Shown: positions 1 to 8,917, counted from the stretch's first letter. The stretch: 64,000 nucleotides of DNA from Azophilus sp026709365 (GCA_965200175.1 OZ241345.1:3038001-3102000); one strand, 5' to 3'. A program made the numbers and translations. The notes: generated by a model from the sequence alone, not told the origin.

Positions 1-247
1 CGAGCTCAGCCCCAAGGTCCGCCGCATCCGGCGGAAGGTTGAAGGCGTCGCCAGCCAGCCCCTCGGCAAACCACTCCGGCTCGCTGCGCGCGACCTGGGC
101 GGCGAAGTCGCTCAGGCCAATGACCCAGCGGGCATCCGGCGCAAGCGCCAGCCCAGTCTGGCCGGCAAAGCGGTCCGCCCGCTCAGCGATCGCCTGCGGC
201 AGCGCAGGCCGGGGGATGGACTTCTGATCCGACACTAGATCTTTCAT
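1..247 (-). CDS. glnE: Probable GlnE N-terminus, bifunctional glutamine synthetase adenylyltransferase/phosphorylase (partial)
   Basis: Reading leftward from an ATG at 247 there is an uninterrupted frame of 82 codons that runs off the left edge. It contains WVIGLSDFAAQVARSEPEWF near residues 46-65. This resembles the segment close to the start of GlnE (in E. coli a serine-aspartate-phenylalanine turn followed by a proline-glutamate-tryptophan), where the first nucleotidyltransferase half begins. GlnE adenylylates and deadenylylates glutamine synthetase in response to PII and glutamine. Only the N-terminus is visible, so the call rests on this short match plus composition. The gene is divergent from argE, with about 140 bp between the two starts. 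Confidence 0.5.
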   Translation of the reverse strand, partial: MKDLVSDQKSIPRPALPQAIAERADRFAGQTGLALAPDARWVIGLSDFAAQVARSEPEWFAEGLAGDAFNLPPDAADLGAEL

Positions 248-387
248 GTAGGCTAATCATTGCATCAAACACCAACAGAATCACTTGGAAAACAGGTTGG
301 GTTTCATGGTCAAGGGAAACCCTGATCGTCGTGCAAAGCCGCCCGAAAAAGAGGAAAATTCCGCCCGCTGGTCTTGGGAGGGTCGCG

Positions 388-1533
388 GTGTCGCTGCCAA
401 CGTTTCGGGAAATGCTGGGGACGCTGATCGCCGAGCCATCGGTGAGCTGCACCCACGCCGATGTCGATCAGAGCAACCTGCGGGTCGTCGAGCACCTGGC
501 CGGCTGGCTTGAGGGCTTGGGCGCCGCCGTCGAGCTGATGCCCCTGCCCGGCGTCGCCGGCAAGGCCAATCTGGTCGCCACCTTGGGGGCCGGCGAAGGG
601 GGGTTGGTGCTGGCCGGGCACACCGACACCGTGCCCTTCGATGAAGCCGCCTGGGGTCAGGATCCCCTCGCCATGACCGAGCGCGACGGCCGCTTCTACG
701 GCCTGGGCGCCTGCGACATGAAGGGCTTCTTTCCGGTGGCGCTGAGCGCCGCCGCCGCCTTCGCCGGCCGCAAGCTGCGGGCGCCGCTGATCCTGGCGGC
801 CACCTGCGATGAGGAGTCCTCCATGGCCGGGGGCCGGTTTCTCCTGGAGTCCGGCAAGCCCCGGGCGGAGGCCGCCATCATCGGCGAACCCACCGGGCTT
901 CAGCCCATACACGCCCACAAGGGCTTCATGCTGATCTCCATCCAGCTTGAGGGCGCGGCCGGGCACTCGTCCAATCCGGCCTTGGGCCACAACGCGCTGG
1001 ACGCCATGCACTCGGTGATGACGGAGCTGATCCGCTTTCGCGAGGAACTCAGCCGCCGGCACCGCAGCCCGCTTTTTGAAATCGAAGTGCCCACGCTGAA
1101 CCTGGGCTGCCTGCGGGCCGGCGACAATCCCAACCGCATCTGCGGCCACGCCGAACTGCAGATTGACCTGCGCCTGCTGCCGGGCATGGACTCCGATGCG
1201 GTGCTCGAGAGCTTGCGCACCCGCGTGGCGGCGGTCGCTGCCGCGGCTGGCACGCCCGCCACCATAACGTCCCTGCACCCGCCGGTGCCCGCCTTTGAAA
1301 CCGCCGAGGACGGGCGGCTGGTGCGACTGCTGGGCGGCCTGTCCGGCAACGCGCCGGGCAGCGTCAGCTTCGGCACTGAGGCGCATTTCTACCAGTGCTT
1401 GGGGCTGGAGACCGTGGTGTTCGGCCCCGGCAGCATCGACCAAGCCCACCAGCCCGACGAGTTTCTGGCCCAAAAGCAGATCGCGCCGGCCCAAGACGCC
1501 TTGGAACAGGCGATCGCGCACTACTGCCTGTAG
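388..1533 (+). CDS. argE: Acetylornithine deacetylase ArgE (M20 metallopeptidase)
   Basis: Cleaves N2-acetylornithine to ornithine and acetate in arginine synthesis (dinuclear zinc, cytosolic). I chose the GTG at 388 because GGGAGGG lies at 376-382, five bases upstream. This gives 381 residues starting VSLPTFREMLG, the usual ArgE length and opening; the frame is open further upstream to 331. Zinc-site motifs are visible: AGHTDTVPFD (His near residue 78), LGACDMKGFF (Asp near 110) and ATCDEESSMAGG (Glu-Glu near 142-143). A dimerisation domain follows, then a C-terminal FGTEAHFYQ and GPGSIDQAHQPDEF. The stop is 13 bases before argA, so the two are probably co-transcribed. Having both argE and argA means the linear acetyl route rather than the ArgJ cycle. 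Confidence 0.93.
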   Translation: MSLPTFREMLGTLIAEPSVSCTHADVDQSNLRVVEHLAGWLEGLGAAVELMPLPGVAGKANLVATLGAGEGGLVLAGHTDTVPFDEAAWGQDPLAMTERDGRFYGLGACDMKGFFPVALSAAAAFAGRKLRAPLILAATCDEESSMAGGRFLLESGKPRAEAAIIGEPTGLQPIHAHKGFMLISIQLEGAAGHSSNPALGHNALDAMHSVMTELIRFREELSRRHRSPLFEIEVPTLNLGCLRAGDNPNRICGHAELQIDLRLLPGMDSDAVLESLRTRVAAVAAAAGTPATITSLHPPVPAFETAEDGRLVRLLGGLSGNAPGSVSFGTEAHFYQCLGLETVVFGPGSIDQAHQPDEFLAQKQIAPAQDALEQAIAHYCL

Positions 1534-1546
1534 ATCGCAAACCGCC

Positions 1547-2872
1547 ATGAACACCCAGGACTACGCCCGCTGGTTCCGCGCCTCGACGCCCTACATCAGC
1601 GCCCATCGCCGACAGACCTTCGTGGTGCTGCTGCCCGGCGAAGCGATCGCCCATCCGAATCTCGTCAACGTCGTGCATGACTTGGCGCTGCTGCACGTGT
1701 TGGGGGCGCGGCTGGTGATCGTTCACGGCGCCCGTCCACAGATCAACGCCGCCCTGTCGGACAGCGGTTCGGCCCGCCGCATGGAAACCCAGGGCGGGGT
1801 GGCGCGCCGGATCACCAGCCGGGACGCCATGCAGGTCATCGCCGGGGTGTGCGGGCAATTGCGCAGCGAGCTGGAGGCGCTGTTCTCCACCGGCGTGCCG
1901 ACCAGCCCGCTGCGCAACGCCGAAATTCAAATCGTCAGCGGCAATTTCATCACTGCCCGGCCGATCGGCGTGCTGGGCGGCGTGGACCATCAATTGACTG
2001 GCCGACCGCGACGCATCCAGGCCAATCGGATGACCGCCATGCTGGACGCCGGCGCCATCGTGCTGCTCTCGCCGATCGGCTACTCCCCTTCCGGCCAAGC
2101 CTTCAACTTGGCGGCGGATGAGCTGGCCGGGGAGGTCGCCGCGGCCCTCAAGGCCCGCAAGCTGATCGCGTTTGACCGGCTGCCTTATCTGGCCGATGCC
2201 GACGGCCGCAGGCTCGGCAACCTGTCGCCGACAAGCGCGAGCGCAGCCTTGGAGTCGGGCTTGATCGACGAAGCTGCCGGAAGGCACTTGGCCATGTTGG
2301 CGCAGGCGGTCGCCAGCGGGGTCGCCAGCGGCCAGCTGGTCAGCTACGAGGACGACGGCGCACTGCTCGCCGAGCTGTTCACGGCAGAGGGCGTGGGCAC
2401 CCAGATCACCGAGGACGACCGCCGCACCGTGCGCCAGGCCGAACCCCGGGACCTGGCCGACATCGTGGAGGTGATCCGGCCCTTGGAGGAGGCCGGGGTG
2501 CTGGTGAAGCGCTCCCGGGACCGGCTCGAACGGGAAGTCGAACGCTTTCTGGTCGCCGAGGTCGATGGCTTCGTGATTGGCTGCTGCGCCCTCTATCCAG
2601 CTGGCGACAGCGTGGAGCTGGCCTGCGTGGCCGTGCATCCGGCGCATCGCTCCACGGCCGGCGGCGGAGCCGGCGCGCAGCTGCTGGCGGCGGCGGAGGA
2701 CGCGGCCCGGGCCCAAGGCTTCGAGCGGATGTTCGCACTCACCACCCAAACCCGTGATTGGTTCGTCGAGCAGGGTTTTGCGGAGGGGGCCGTGGCAGAC
2801 CTGCCCGCACCCAAGCAGACCCTCTACAATCATGCCCGCGGCGCCAAGGTGCTGGTCAAGGCATTGACTTGA
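1547..2872 (+). CDS. argA: N-acetylglutamate synthase ArgA (kinase-like plus GNAT domains)
   Basis: Makes N-acetylglutamate from acetyl-CoA and glutamate, the first step of arginine synthesis, and is normally inhibited by arginine. The protein has 441 residues, matching the two-domain gammaproteobacterial form (443 in E. coli). Residues about 20-290 are the amino-acid-kinase-like allosteric domain, with FVVLLPGEAI and VIVHGARPQIN. Residues about 300-441 are the GNAT acetyltransferase, with LACVAVHPAHRS and GGGAGAQLLAAAE as the acetyl-CoA pyrophosphate loop and a C-terminal YNHARGAKVLVKAL. The ATG at 1547 gives the typical start MNTQDYARWFR; the same frame is open upstream but lies inside argE. 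It follows argE by 13 bases and precedes ilvD by 70 bases. Confidence 0.93.
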   Translation: MNTQDYARWFRASTPYISAHRRQTFVVLLPGEAIAHPNLVNVVHDLALLHVLGARLVIVHGARPQINAALSDSGSARRMETQGGVARRITSRDAMQVIAGVCGQLRSELEALFSTGVPTSPLRNAEIQIVSGNFITARPIGVLGGVDHQLTGRPRRIQANRMTAMLDAGAIVLLSPIGYSPSGQAFNLAADELAGEVAAALKARKLIAFDRLPYLADADGRRLGNLSPTSASAALESGLIDEAAGRHLAMLAQAVASGVASGQLVSYEDDGALLAELFTAEGVGTQITEDDRRTVRQAEPRDLADIVEVIRPLEEAGVLVKRSRDRLEREVERFLVAEVDGFVIGCCALYPAGDSVELACVAVHPAHRSTAGGGAGAQLLAAAEDAARAQGFERMFALTTQTRDWFVEQGFAEGAVADLPAPKQTLYNHARGAKVLVKALT

Positions 2873-2942
2873 GCGGCTGCGTGGCAACGGCCCTGCGCCC
2901 GAGCCCGGCAGGGCCCATCCAACCATCAAGGAAGCGGCAAGG

Positions 2943-4631
2943 ATGAACGACAAACGCCCCCACTCCTCAATCGTCGTGGACGGCGTCGCCCAAGCGCCGA
3001 GCCGGGCCATGCTGCGCGCCGTCGGCTTCACCGGGACCGACTTCAACAAGCCCCAAGTGGGCATCGCCTCGACTTGGAGCATGGTCACGCCCTGCAACAT
3101 GCACATCAACGAGCTGGCCGAAGCGGCGGCGATGGGGGCCGATGAGGCCGGGGCCAAGAGCGTGCCGTTCAACACCATCACCGTTTCGGACGGCATCTCC
3201 ATGGGCACACCGGGCATGCGCTATTCGCTGGTGTCCCGGGAAGTGATCGCCGATTCGATCGAAGCGGTGGTTTGCGCGCAGGGCTTTGATGGCTTCGTGG
3301 CGATCGGCGGCTGCGACAAGAACATGCCCGGCTGCGCCATGGCCATGGCGCGCATCGACCGGCCGAGCGTGTTCGTTTACGGCGGCACCATCGCCTTGGG
3401 CGCACAGCGGCGCGACGTGATTTCCGTGTTCGAAGCGGTGGGCCAGAAGGCGGCCGGCACCATTACCGACGAGCAGTTGAGGGAAGTGGAGCGCACCGCG
3501 ATCCCCGGCCCCGGCTCCTGCGGCGGCATGTACACGGCCAACACCATGGCTTCCGCCATCGAGGCCTTGGGTTTGTCGCTGCCGGGCAGTTCCGCCCAAA
3601 AGGCCATCTCCCAAGCCAAGCGCGCCGACAGCCACAACGCCGGCGCCGCGGTCCATCGGCTCATCGAGCGCGGCATCAGGCCGAGCGACATCCTCTGCCG
3701 GGAGTCCTTCGAGAACGCCATCACCCTGGTCATCGCCCTGGAGGGTTCCACCAATGCCGTGCTGCATCTGTTGGCGATCGCCAATGCGGCCGGGGTGCCG
3801 CTCGAACTCGACGACTTCACCCGCGTCGGCCAGCGCGTGCCGGTGCTGGCCGACATGCGGCCGGCCGGCCAGTTCGCCATGACCGAGCTGATTGACATCG
3901 GCGGCATCCAGCCGTTGATGAGGATGCTGCTCGAAGCCGGTCTGCTGCACGGCGGCTGCCTGACGGTCACCGGCCGGAGCTTGGCGGAGAACTTGGCTGA
4001 GGTGGCGCCCTACCCCGCCGGTCAGCGGATCGTTCGACCCCTCGACGATCCCATCAAGCCCGACAGCCACTTGGTGGTGCTGCGCGGCAACCTGGCCCCG
4101 GACGGCGCGGTGGCCAAGATCACTGGCCATGAGGGCTTGCGCTTCACGGGCAGGGCGCGCTGCTTCCAGGGCGAGGAGGCGGCCATGGGCGCGATCATGT
4201 CGGGCGCGGTGGGCAAGGGCGACGTGATCGTCGTGCGCTACGAAGGCCCTCGAGGCGGGCCGGGCATGCGCGAGATGCTGTCGCCGACCAGCGCCATCAA
4301 CGGCCGCGGGCTGTCCGGGGACGTGGCGCTGATCACCGATGGCCGCTTCTCAGGCGGCTCCCACGGCTTCGTGATCGGCCACATCACTCCGGAGGCCTTC
4401 GACGGTGGCCCCATCGCGCTGCTGGCGGACGGCGATGAGGTCACCATCGACGCCGAGCGGCGGGAGATCAACGTCAAGCTGAGCGATGCCGAACTGGCGA
4501 GCCGACAGGCTGACTGGCGAGCGCCGCAGCCCTATGCGGAGAAGGGACTGCTCGCCAAGTACGCCAAGCTGGTGAGCTCCGCCAGCGAAGGCGCCGTGAC
4601 GGACGGGCCCCACCAACCGCCCTCGTCTTGA
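2943..4631 (+). CDS. ilvD: Dihydroxy-acid dehydratase IlvD
   Basis: Dehydrates 2,3-dihydroxy-isovalerate and 2,3-dihydroxy-3-methylvalerate to the 2-keto acids that precede valine and isoleucine; needs an iron-sulphur cluster and Mg2+. The protein is 562 residues, the shorter IlvD/Edd subclass. Cluster-binding cysteines appear in GGCDKNMPGCAMA and GPGSCGGMYTANTMA. The C-terminal LITDGRFSGGSHGF is the second family signature. The ATG at 2943 is preceded by AAGGAAGCGGCAAGG, a good ribosome site. It stands downstream of argA in the same direction. A strong stem-loop overlaps its stop codon. Confidence 0.96.
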   Translation: MNDKRPHSSIVVDGVAQAPSRAMLRAVGFTGTDFNKPQVGIASTWSMVTPCNMHINELAEAAAMGADEAGAKSVPFNTITVSDGISMGTPGMRYSLVSREVIADSIEAVVCAQGFDGFVAIGGCDKNMPGCAMAMARIDRPSVFVYGGTIALGAQRRDVISVFEAVGQKAAGTITDEQLREVERTAIPGPGSCGGMYTANTMASAIEALGLSLPGSSAQKAISQAKRADSHNAGAAVHRLIERGIRPSDILCRESFENAITLVIALEGSTNAVLHLLAIANAAGVPLELDDFTRVGQRVPVLADMRPAGQFAMTELIDIGGIQPLMRMLLEAGLLHGGCLTVTGRSLAENLAEVAPYPAGQRIVRPLDDPIKPDSHLVVLRGNLAPDGAVAKITGHEGLRFTGRARCFQGEEAAMGAIMSGAVGKGDVIVVRYEGPRGGPGMREMLSPTSAINGRGLSGDVALITDGRFSGGSHGFVIGHITPEAFDGGPIALLADGDEVTIDAERREINVKLSDAELASRQADWRAPQPYAEKGLLAKYAKLVSSASEGAVTDGPHQPPSS

Positions 4632-4644
4632 ACGAGGGCGGTTG
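4614..4644. terminator. Stem-loop overlapping the ilvD stop
   Basis: A perfect 12-bp inverted repeat (CAACCGCCCTCG and its complement) with a 7-base loop that contains the ilvD TGA. It lies between the convergent ends of ilvD and the RRM gene. There is no T-run on either side, so it may act as a bidirectional mRNA 3' stabiliser or a weak terminator rather than a classic intrinsic terminator. Confidence 0.65.
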
Positions 4645-4660
4645 AGCTGGGGAGAAATGC

Positions 4661-4915
4661 CTAGCGGCGTTCCCGGGCGCGTTCCTTGGCTTGGCTGACG
4701 CGCAAGCGGCGCGACTTCACCTCGGTCTCGTTGAGCGCAGCGATGGCGGCGCGGCCGTCGTCGTCGCCCATCTCCACGAAGCCGAAGCCTCGGGAGCGTC
4801 CGGTCTCCCGGTCCATGACCACATTGGCCGAATGAACCTCGCCGTGCTCCGCGAAGAGCTCCTCAAGTTGGGGGTCATCGATGGCCCAAGGCAGGTTGCC
4901 CACATATATCTTCAT
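4661..4915 (-). CDS. Small RNA-binding protein with a single RRM
   Basis: An 84-residue protein that is essentially one RNA recognition motif. RNP2 is IYVGNLPW at residues 3-10 and RNP1 is RGFGFVEM near residues 42-49, each with the aromatic residues that stack on RNA bases. A basic tail (SQAKERARERR) ends the protein. I chose ATG 4915 rather than the in-frame TTG at 4927 because it gives the standard MKIYVGN opening and GGAA lies 6-9 bases upstream. Such proteins are common in proteobacteria and cyanobacteria, often cold-induced, and are presumed RNA chaperones. It is monocistronic and convergent with ilvD. Confidence 0.9.
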   Translation of the reverse strand: MKIYVGNLPWAIDDPQLEELFAEHGEVHSANVVMDRETGRSRGFGFVEMGDDDGRAAIAALNETEVKSRRLRVSQAKERARERR

Positions 4916-5083
4916 CTTTTGTTCCAAATTAGCAGTGATTGAAGTGGCCAGCAGCTAGCTGACCCCGAACCGGGACACCGCAAAGAACAATAGAACAGGA
5001 GGCCAAGGCTTCACCTTCACTTGAACATGAGGCGGGGATCCAGTGGGGCGCTACCATACGGCAAAGTGCCCTCGTGTACAATG

Positions 5084-5135
5084 CGCCTCTCGCCCTTGGG
5101 CGAGAGGCGGTTGGAGTTTCGCTGCGCGAAACTCC
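5084..5135. repeat. REP-like double palindrome
   Basis: Two adjacent palindromes in the roughly 330-bp gap between the RRM gene and the GNAT gene. The first, 5084-5109, pairs CGCCTCTCGCCC with its complement across a 2-base loop. The second, 5113-5135, pairs GGAGTTTCGC with GCGAAACTCC across a 3-base loop. Both units recur elsewhere (14572-14594 in inverse orientation, 18836-18862 with one mismatch), which marks a dispersed REP/BIME-type family. I see no gene in the rest of the gap. Confidence 0.75.
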
Positions 5136-5244
5136 GCGCTGGTCGCTTAGGCCGGATTCCGAAATGCTTTTGGCCCCACACATGCGCAAGTGCCGCGTCT
5201 TTCCCATCTTCGAACTTGCCGACAACGCCCGCCGTTGATCGGCC

Positions 5245-5796
5245 ATGCGACAGAAGGTCACCGTCAGCTATCTCGATTACGAGGGCAAAGCCGCCAGCGG
5301 CGCGACGGCGACCCCGTCCTATGACCTGCGCGAGGCCCGCTCCGCCTGCCCGGAACTCAACCGATTCCTCTATGTGAGCATCGGCTACCGTTGGTGCTGG
5401 CACATGCGCCTGTCCTGGAGCTACCGGCAATGGCTCGACCACCTTGAGGATCCGGCGGTGGCCACTTGGATCGGCTACGACGGCGGCAATCCCGTCGGCT
5501 ACTTTGAACTGCATCGAGACGCCGAGGGCGCGGTGGAAATCGCCTACTTCGGGCTGCTGCCGCAATACCTCGGGCGCGGCCTTGGCAAGCGGCTGCTCGA
5601 CGACGCCATCGTCAAGGCCGATGCCTTCGGCGACGGGCGCATCTGGCTGCACACCTGCTCCCTGGACCATCCGGCGGCGCTGCCGAACTACCTGGCGCGG
5701 GGGTTCCGGGTGCGCAGGACCGAGGTGGTGGAGGAAGAGCTGCCTGAAAGCCCGCTGGAGCCTTGGCCCGGCGCTTCAGTCGGCTCGCCTTCCTGA
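5245..5796 (+). CDS. GNAT family N-acetyltransferase
   Basis: A 183-residue protein with the acetyl-CoA-binding GNAT core: the beta strand AVEIAYFGLLP followed by the pyrophosphate loop QYLGRGLGKRLL near residues 108-119. A C-terminal LPNYLARGFRVRRTE fits the last GNAT strands. The substrate cannot be read from sequence; the N-terminal half (YRWCWHMRLSWSYRQWLDHL) resembles a GNAT subgroup annotated only as acetyltransferases. The start ATG lies about 110 bases after the palindromic repeat. It is convergent with hemE (about 100 bases between ends). Confidence 0.8.
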   Translation: MRQKVTVSYLDYEGKAASGATATPSYDLREARSACPELNRFLYVSIGYRWCWHMRLSWSYRQWLDHLEDPAVATWIGYDGGNPVGYFELHRDAEGAVEIAYFGLLPQYLGRGLGKRLLDDAIVKADAFGDGRIWLHTCSLDHPAALPNYLARGFRVRRTEVVEEELPESPLEPWPGASVGSPS

Positions 5797-5893
5797 TCCC
5801 GGACCGGAACTGCCAAACGGATCTGCCCATGCGTCGGGCTCCGCGCATCGTCGCAGGCAATGCGCCCGCTCCTCGTTCTAACGCATCGTCCCC

Positions 5894-6919
5894 TCAGCCC
5901 GGTTCGTGAACGTAGTCCACGAGGTACTTCACATGGTCCACCGGCGTTTCCGGCACGATGCCGTGGCCGAGGTTGAAGATGTGGCCCGGCCGCCCGGCCG
6001 CCGAGTCGAGCACGGCCTTGGCCTCGCGGGCGATGGCGACGCGGTCGGCGCACAGCACCATGGGGTCCAGATTGCCCTGCACCGCGCGGCAGCCCAGGCC
6101 CTGCCAAGTCGGACCGAGGGGCTGGCGCCAATCCAAGGCGATGACGTCCGGCTCAAGGGTCGCCACGTCGGGCAGCAAATGGCCGTTGCCGGTGCCGAAG
6201 TAGATGATCGGCACCTGCGGATGCCGGGCGCGAATCCGCTTGATGAGGCGCTCGGTGTGCGGCAGGGCGTGGCGGCGGAAGTCGCCCACCGACAGGCAGC
6301 CCACCCAGGAGTCGAACAGTTGCACGGCCTCCACCCCGGCGCGGATCTGCAAGTCCAGGTAGCTGGCCAACTGCTCCACCAGCTTGCTGAGCAGGCGCGA
6401 CCAGAGGTCGGGCGCCGTGTGCATCATGGTCTTGATGAATCGGTAGTTGCGGGAGCCCGCGCCCTCCACTGCGTAGGATGCCAGCGTGAAGGGGGCGCCG
6501 GCGAAGCCGATCAGCGCCACGTTCGGCGGCAGCTCCGCGAGTATGTTGCGAACGGTGGCGGCGATATAGGGCGTGGCTTCCGAGGCGGGCGCCACCGCCA
6601 GCGCCGCCACGTCCGCCTCGGTGCGCACCGGATTGTCGAACACCGGGCCAATGCCCGGCTTGTAGTCCAACCGCAGGCCCATCGGCTCCAGGATCGGCAG
6701 CAGGTCGGCGAAGAGGATGGCCGCATCCACGCCAAGAATGCGCTGCGCATCCAAGGTGGCCTGGGCCGCCCGCTCCGGATGCTTGAAGAACTCAAGGCTC
6801 GGCAGGTCGCCCTTGACTTGGTGGTACTCCGGCATGTAACGGCCCGCCTGCCGGTTGAGCCAGATGGGCGTGAAGCCGACAGGCTCGCCCCGGCAAGCCT
6901 TGAGGAAGGGTTTTTCCAT
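5894..6919 (-). CDS. hemE: Uroporphyrinogen decarboxylase HemE
   Basis: Converts uroporphyrinogen III to coproporphyrinogen III by four decarboxylations (heme synthesis, cytosol). It has 341 residues from ATG 6919, starting MEKPFLKACRGEPV, as expected; the frame is open further upstream but that stretch lies inside the next gene. Family signature 1 is seen as PIWLNRQAGRYMPEY with the substrate-binding Arg; the usual Met is Asn here. Signature 2 is GFAGAPFTLASYAVEG. The C-terminus carries FNLGHGIVPETPVDHVKYLVDYV. Its start lies 10 bases downstream of the Uma2 gene stop on the same strand. Confidence 0.95.
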   Translation of the reverse strand: MEKPFLKACRGEPVGFTPIWLNRQAGRYMPEYHQVKGDLPSLEFFKHPERAAQATLDAQRILGVDAAILFADLLPILEPMGLRLDYKPGIGPVFDNPVRTEADVAALAVAPASEATPYIAATVRNILAELPPNVALIGFAGAPFTLASYAVEGAGSRNYRFIKTMMHTAPDLWSRLLSKLVEQLASYLDLQIRAGVEAVQLFDSWVGCLSVGDFRRHALPHTERLIKRIRARHPQVPIIYFGTGNGHLLPDVATLEPDVIALDWRQPLGPTWQGLGCRAVQGNLDPMVLCADRVAIAREAKAVLDSAAGRPGHIFNLGHGIVPETPVDHVKYLVDYVHEPG

Positions 6920-6929
6920 GTCCCGGCGG

Positions 6930-7601
6930 TTAGTCCGTCCCGCCGCCCGCCGGTTCCCCGGCGGCGAACGCCGCCGCCACGTCCACCTTGAAGCCAGGCA
7001 AGACGGGGGAATCCGCGTAGTCTCCGGGCCGGAACAGGCCGTGCTCGACGTATCGGCCACCAGCTAGCGTCAGCACCGTGATGGTGTCGTCGAGCGGATT
7101 GACGATCCAGTATTCGGGAATGCCGGCTTCGGCGTAGTCTTGACGCTTCTGGACCAGATCGCGGTGCGCACCACCAGTGCCGGGGCTGACCACTTCGAGC
7201 ACCCAGTCAGCGCCATGCCAAAACTGGTTCTGGTTTCTAGGATCCCTCGCGTCAATTAGCGCCAGCAAATCCGGCTCACGAAATTGACCCGGACGCGTGC
7301 GCAGGCCCAGCCCGCACCAGAACAACTCACCCCCCAACTCCTCGACCAACGGATTCAACGCCAAGAACAGGTACCGCAAAATGGCTTGGTGCGCTCGAGT
7401 AACCATCGGCAGAATCTCAATGCAGCCGTCGGTGAACTCGAGGCGGCAATCGGCGACCTCGGCCAACTTGAGGTACTGCTCCTCGGTCCAAAGACCCTGC
7501 AGCACCGCCAAATCGGCCAGCTCGACGCCGTCCGGCGTGGCGATCCGCAGTCCGGCGCAATCGCTGCCGTTGGTCATCCCCATGGCGCGTTCCAAAGCCA
7601 T
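6930..7601 (-). CDS. Uma2 family (DUF820) restriction-endonuclease-fold protein
   Basis: A 223-residue protein with the PD-(D/E)XK-type DUF820 core. Motifs in order: a conserved RLEFTDGCIEILPM near residues 53-66, EPDLLALID near 113, then DWVLEVVSPGTGG and a Lys-rich helix DLVQKRQDYAEAGIPEYWIV. The Asp of EPDLL and the Glu of LEVVSP are the expected catalytic acids, and YWIVNPLDDTITV closes the fold. These proteins are abundant in cyanobacteria and many symbionts, usually without known targets. It is upstream of hemE and probably co-transcribed. Possible starts are the ATG at 7601 or an in-frame ATG seven codons later. Confidence 0.85.
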   Translation of the reverse strand: MALERAMGMTNGSDCAGLRIATPDGVELADLAVLQGLWTEEQYLKLAEVADCRLEFTDGCIEILPMVTRAHQAILRYLFLALNPLVEELGGELFWCGLGLRTRPGQFREPDLLALIDARDPRNQNQFWHGADWVLEVVSPGTGGAHRDLVQKRQDYAEAGIPEYWIVNPLDDTITVLTLAGGRYVEHGLFRPGDYADSPVLPGFKVDVAAAFAAGEPAGGGTD

Positions 7602-7655
7602 CGTGATTTCTCTCTTTTGATTCGCAATCCAGATCCATGATAGCGCAAGCGCCGT

Positions 7656-8840
7656 TCAGTCCGGGCCGCAGTCTGAAAACGACTCGACCCTTTGAAAGCG
7701 CACCGGCCCCAAGCCCTTCACCGGGCGTTCCATCAACGGGGTGAGGGCAACCTCCGCCAGCAGCCCGGTTCGTTCGCAGACCAGCACCTCGCCGACGCCC
7801 GCCTGGCCCTCCAAGCGGCTGGCCAGATTCACCGGGCGGCCGATGACGGTGTACTCCAAGCGTCCGCCGCCGCCCCAATCGCCCAGGGAGCAGTAGCCGC
7901 TGGCGATGCCGGTCTTGAGGCGCACCGCCTCCGGCATGCCTTGCGCCCGCCAGCGGCCCGCCAGTTGGGTGAGTTCCACGTCCAGCAGGCGGCAGCAGTT
8001 GAGCGCATCAGCGACCAGCTTGGGCCGCTCCTCGTCCCCCGCCTCGCCGAAGACCAGCATCACGCCATCGCCGAGCACCTTGCTCAGGGTGCCGCCGCAA
8101 CGCAGGGTCACGTCGGCAACGGTCTTCAGGTAGCTATCCAGGACCGGGGCGAGCTCCTCCGCCGCCAAGCGCTCCACCAACGGCGTGAAGCCCGCCAGGT
8201 CAGCGAAGGCCACCACCAGCCAGCGGCGCTCCAGGCGCGGCTGGCCAGCGTCCCTGAGACGGTTCGCCAGGGTGTGGGGCAGGTACAGCTGCAGACGGGC
8301 GTTCATCACGCGCATCTGCGCCCGCTGGCCCGCCATGTCCAAGGCTTGGCGATGCGCCCAATGGCCCAGCAGGGCGCAATAGGCCAGCACGAGGAGACTG
8401 GAGAATGCCAGCGCCGCGGGCACGGCAAAGACGCTGGCGTCGGGCGAGGCGAGGTCGCCCGCCGCCAATCCCGCCAGCGCGCACAGGATGGCCGGCATGG
8501 CTTGGCGAATCCCGCCTTGCAGGGCGTTGCTGGCCACCAGGATGATGCCCACCGCAAACAGCAGGCTCGGCGGCAGGCCGGCCCAGGCGAACAGGCCGCT
8601 GGTGACGGCGGCTTCCGCCAAGTGGACGTTCAGGATGGTCTTGGCGGAGGCCCTGCGTTGGCCCAGATCAACCGCCAGCGGCCACAGCAGGCACCAGCCG
8701 AGCACCGCAGCAGCGCTGGACAGCGGCGGTCGGTCGAGCAGCAGGAAGCCGAGGCCGATGACCGGATAGCAAAGATAGCGGAACGGCCTGGCGTTGGCGG
8801 CGAGTTTGGCGGCGCGAAGCATGGCGACATTGCGCCACAA
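7656..8840 (-). CDS. Membrane-anchored class III adenylate/guanylate cyclase
   Basis: A 394-residue protein. Residues about 18-170 hold five or six hydrophobic segments (for example VIGLGFLLLDRPPLSSAAAVLGW and AALAFSSLLVLAYCALLG), forming a membrane input module of MASE type. Residues about 205-385 are a class III cyclase homology domain: AFADLAGFTPLVERL with the first metal-binding Asp, GGTLSKVLGDGVMLVFGE with the second, and a C-terminal EYTVIGRPVNLASRLEGQAG with the transition-state Asn and Arg. The subunit looks complete and catalytic; cAMP versus cGMP cannot be decided. The first codon is GTG (8840); an ATG six codons in (8822) is equally possible. It stands alone between the Uma2 gene and fabV. 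Confidence 0.87.
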   Translation of the reverse strand: MWRNVAMLRAAKLAANARPFRYLCYPVIGLGFLLLDRPPLSSAAAVLGWCLLWPLAVDLGQRRASAKTILNVHLAEAAVTSGLFAWAGLPPSLLFAVGIILVASNALQGGIRQAMPAILCALAGLAAGDLASPDASVFAVPAALAFSSLLVLAYCALLGHWAHRQALDMAGQRAQMRVMNARLQLYLPHTLANRLRDAGQPRLERRWLVVAFADLAGFTPLVERLAAEELAPVLDSYLKTVADVTLRCGGTLSKVLGDGVMLVFGEAGDEERPKLVADALNCCRLLDVELTQLAGRWRAQGMPEAVRLKTGIASGYCSLGDWGGGGRLEYTVIGRPVNLASRLEGQAGVGEVLVCERTGLLAEVALTPLMERPVKGLGPVRFQRVESFSDCGPD

Positions 8841-8917
8841 CCGCTGGACGTTCCGCTACGGGCAATCTCCTACACGCCTGTCAGCCAATGTCCTTGCCTA
8901 GGCCAACGGGGAGGGCC

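Noticed and set aside
310..1554. Long antisense frames over argE, ilvD, hemE, fabV, lhr, MFS and TonB genes
   Set aside because: All are shadows of clearly recognised genes in very high-GC DNA, lacking ribosome sites and known motifs.
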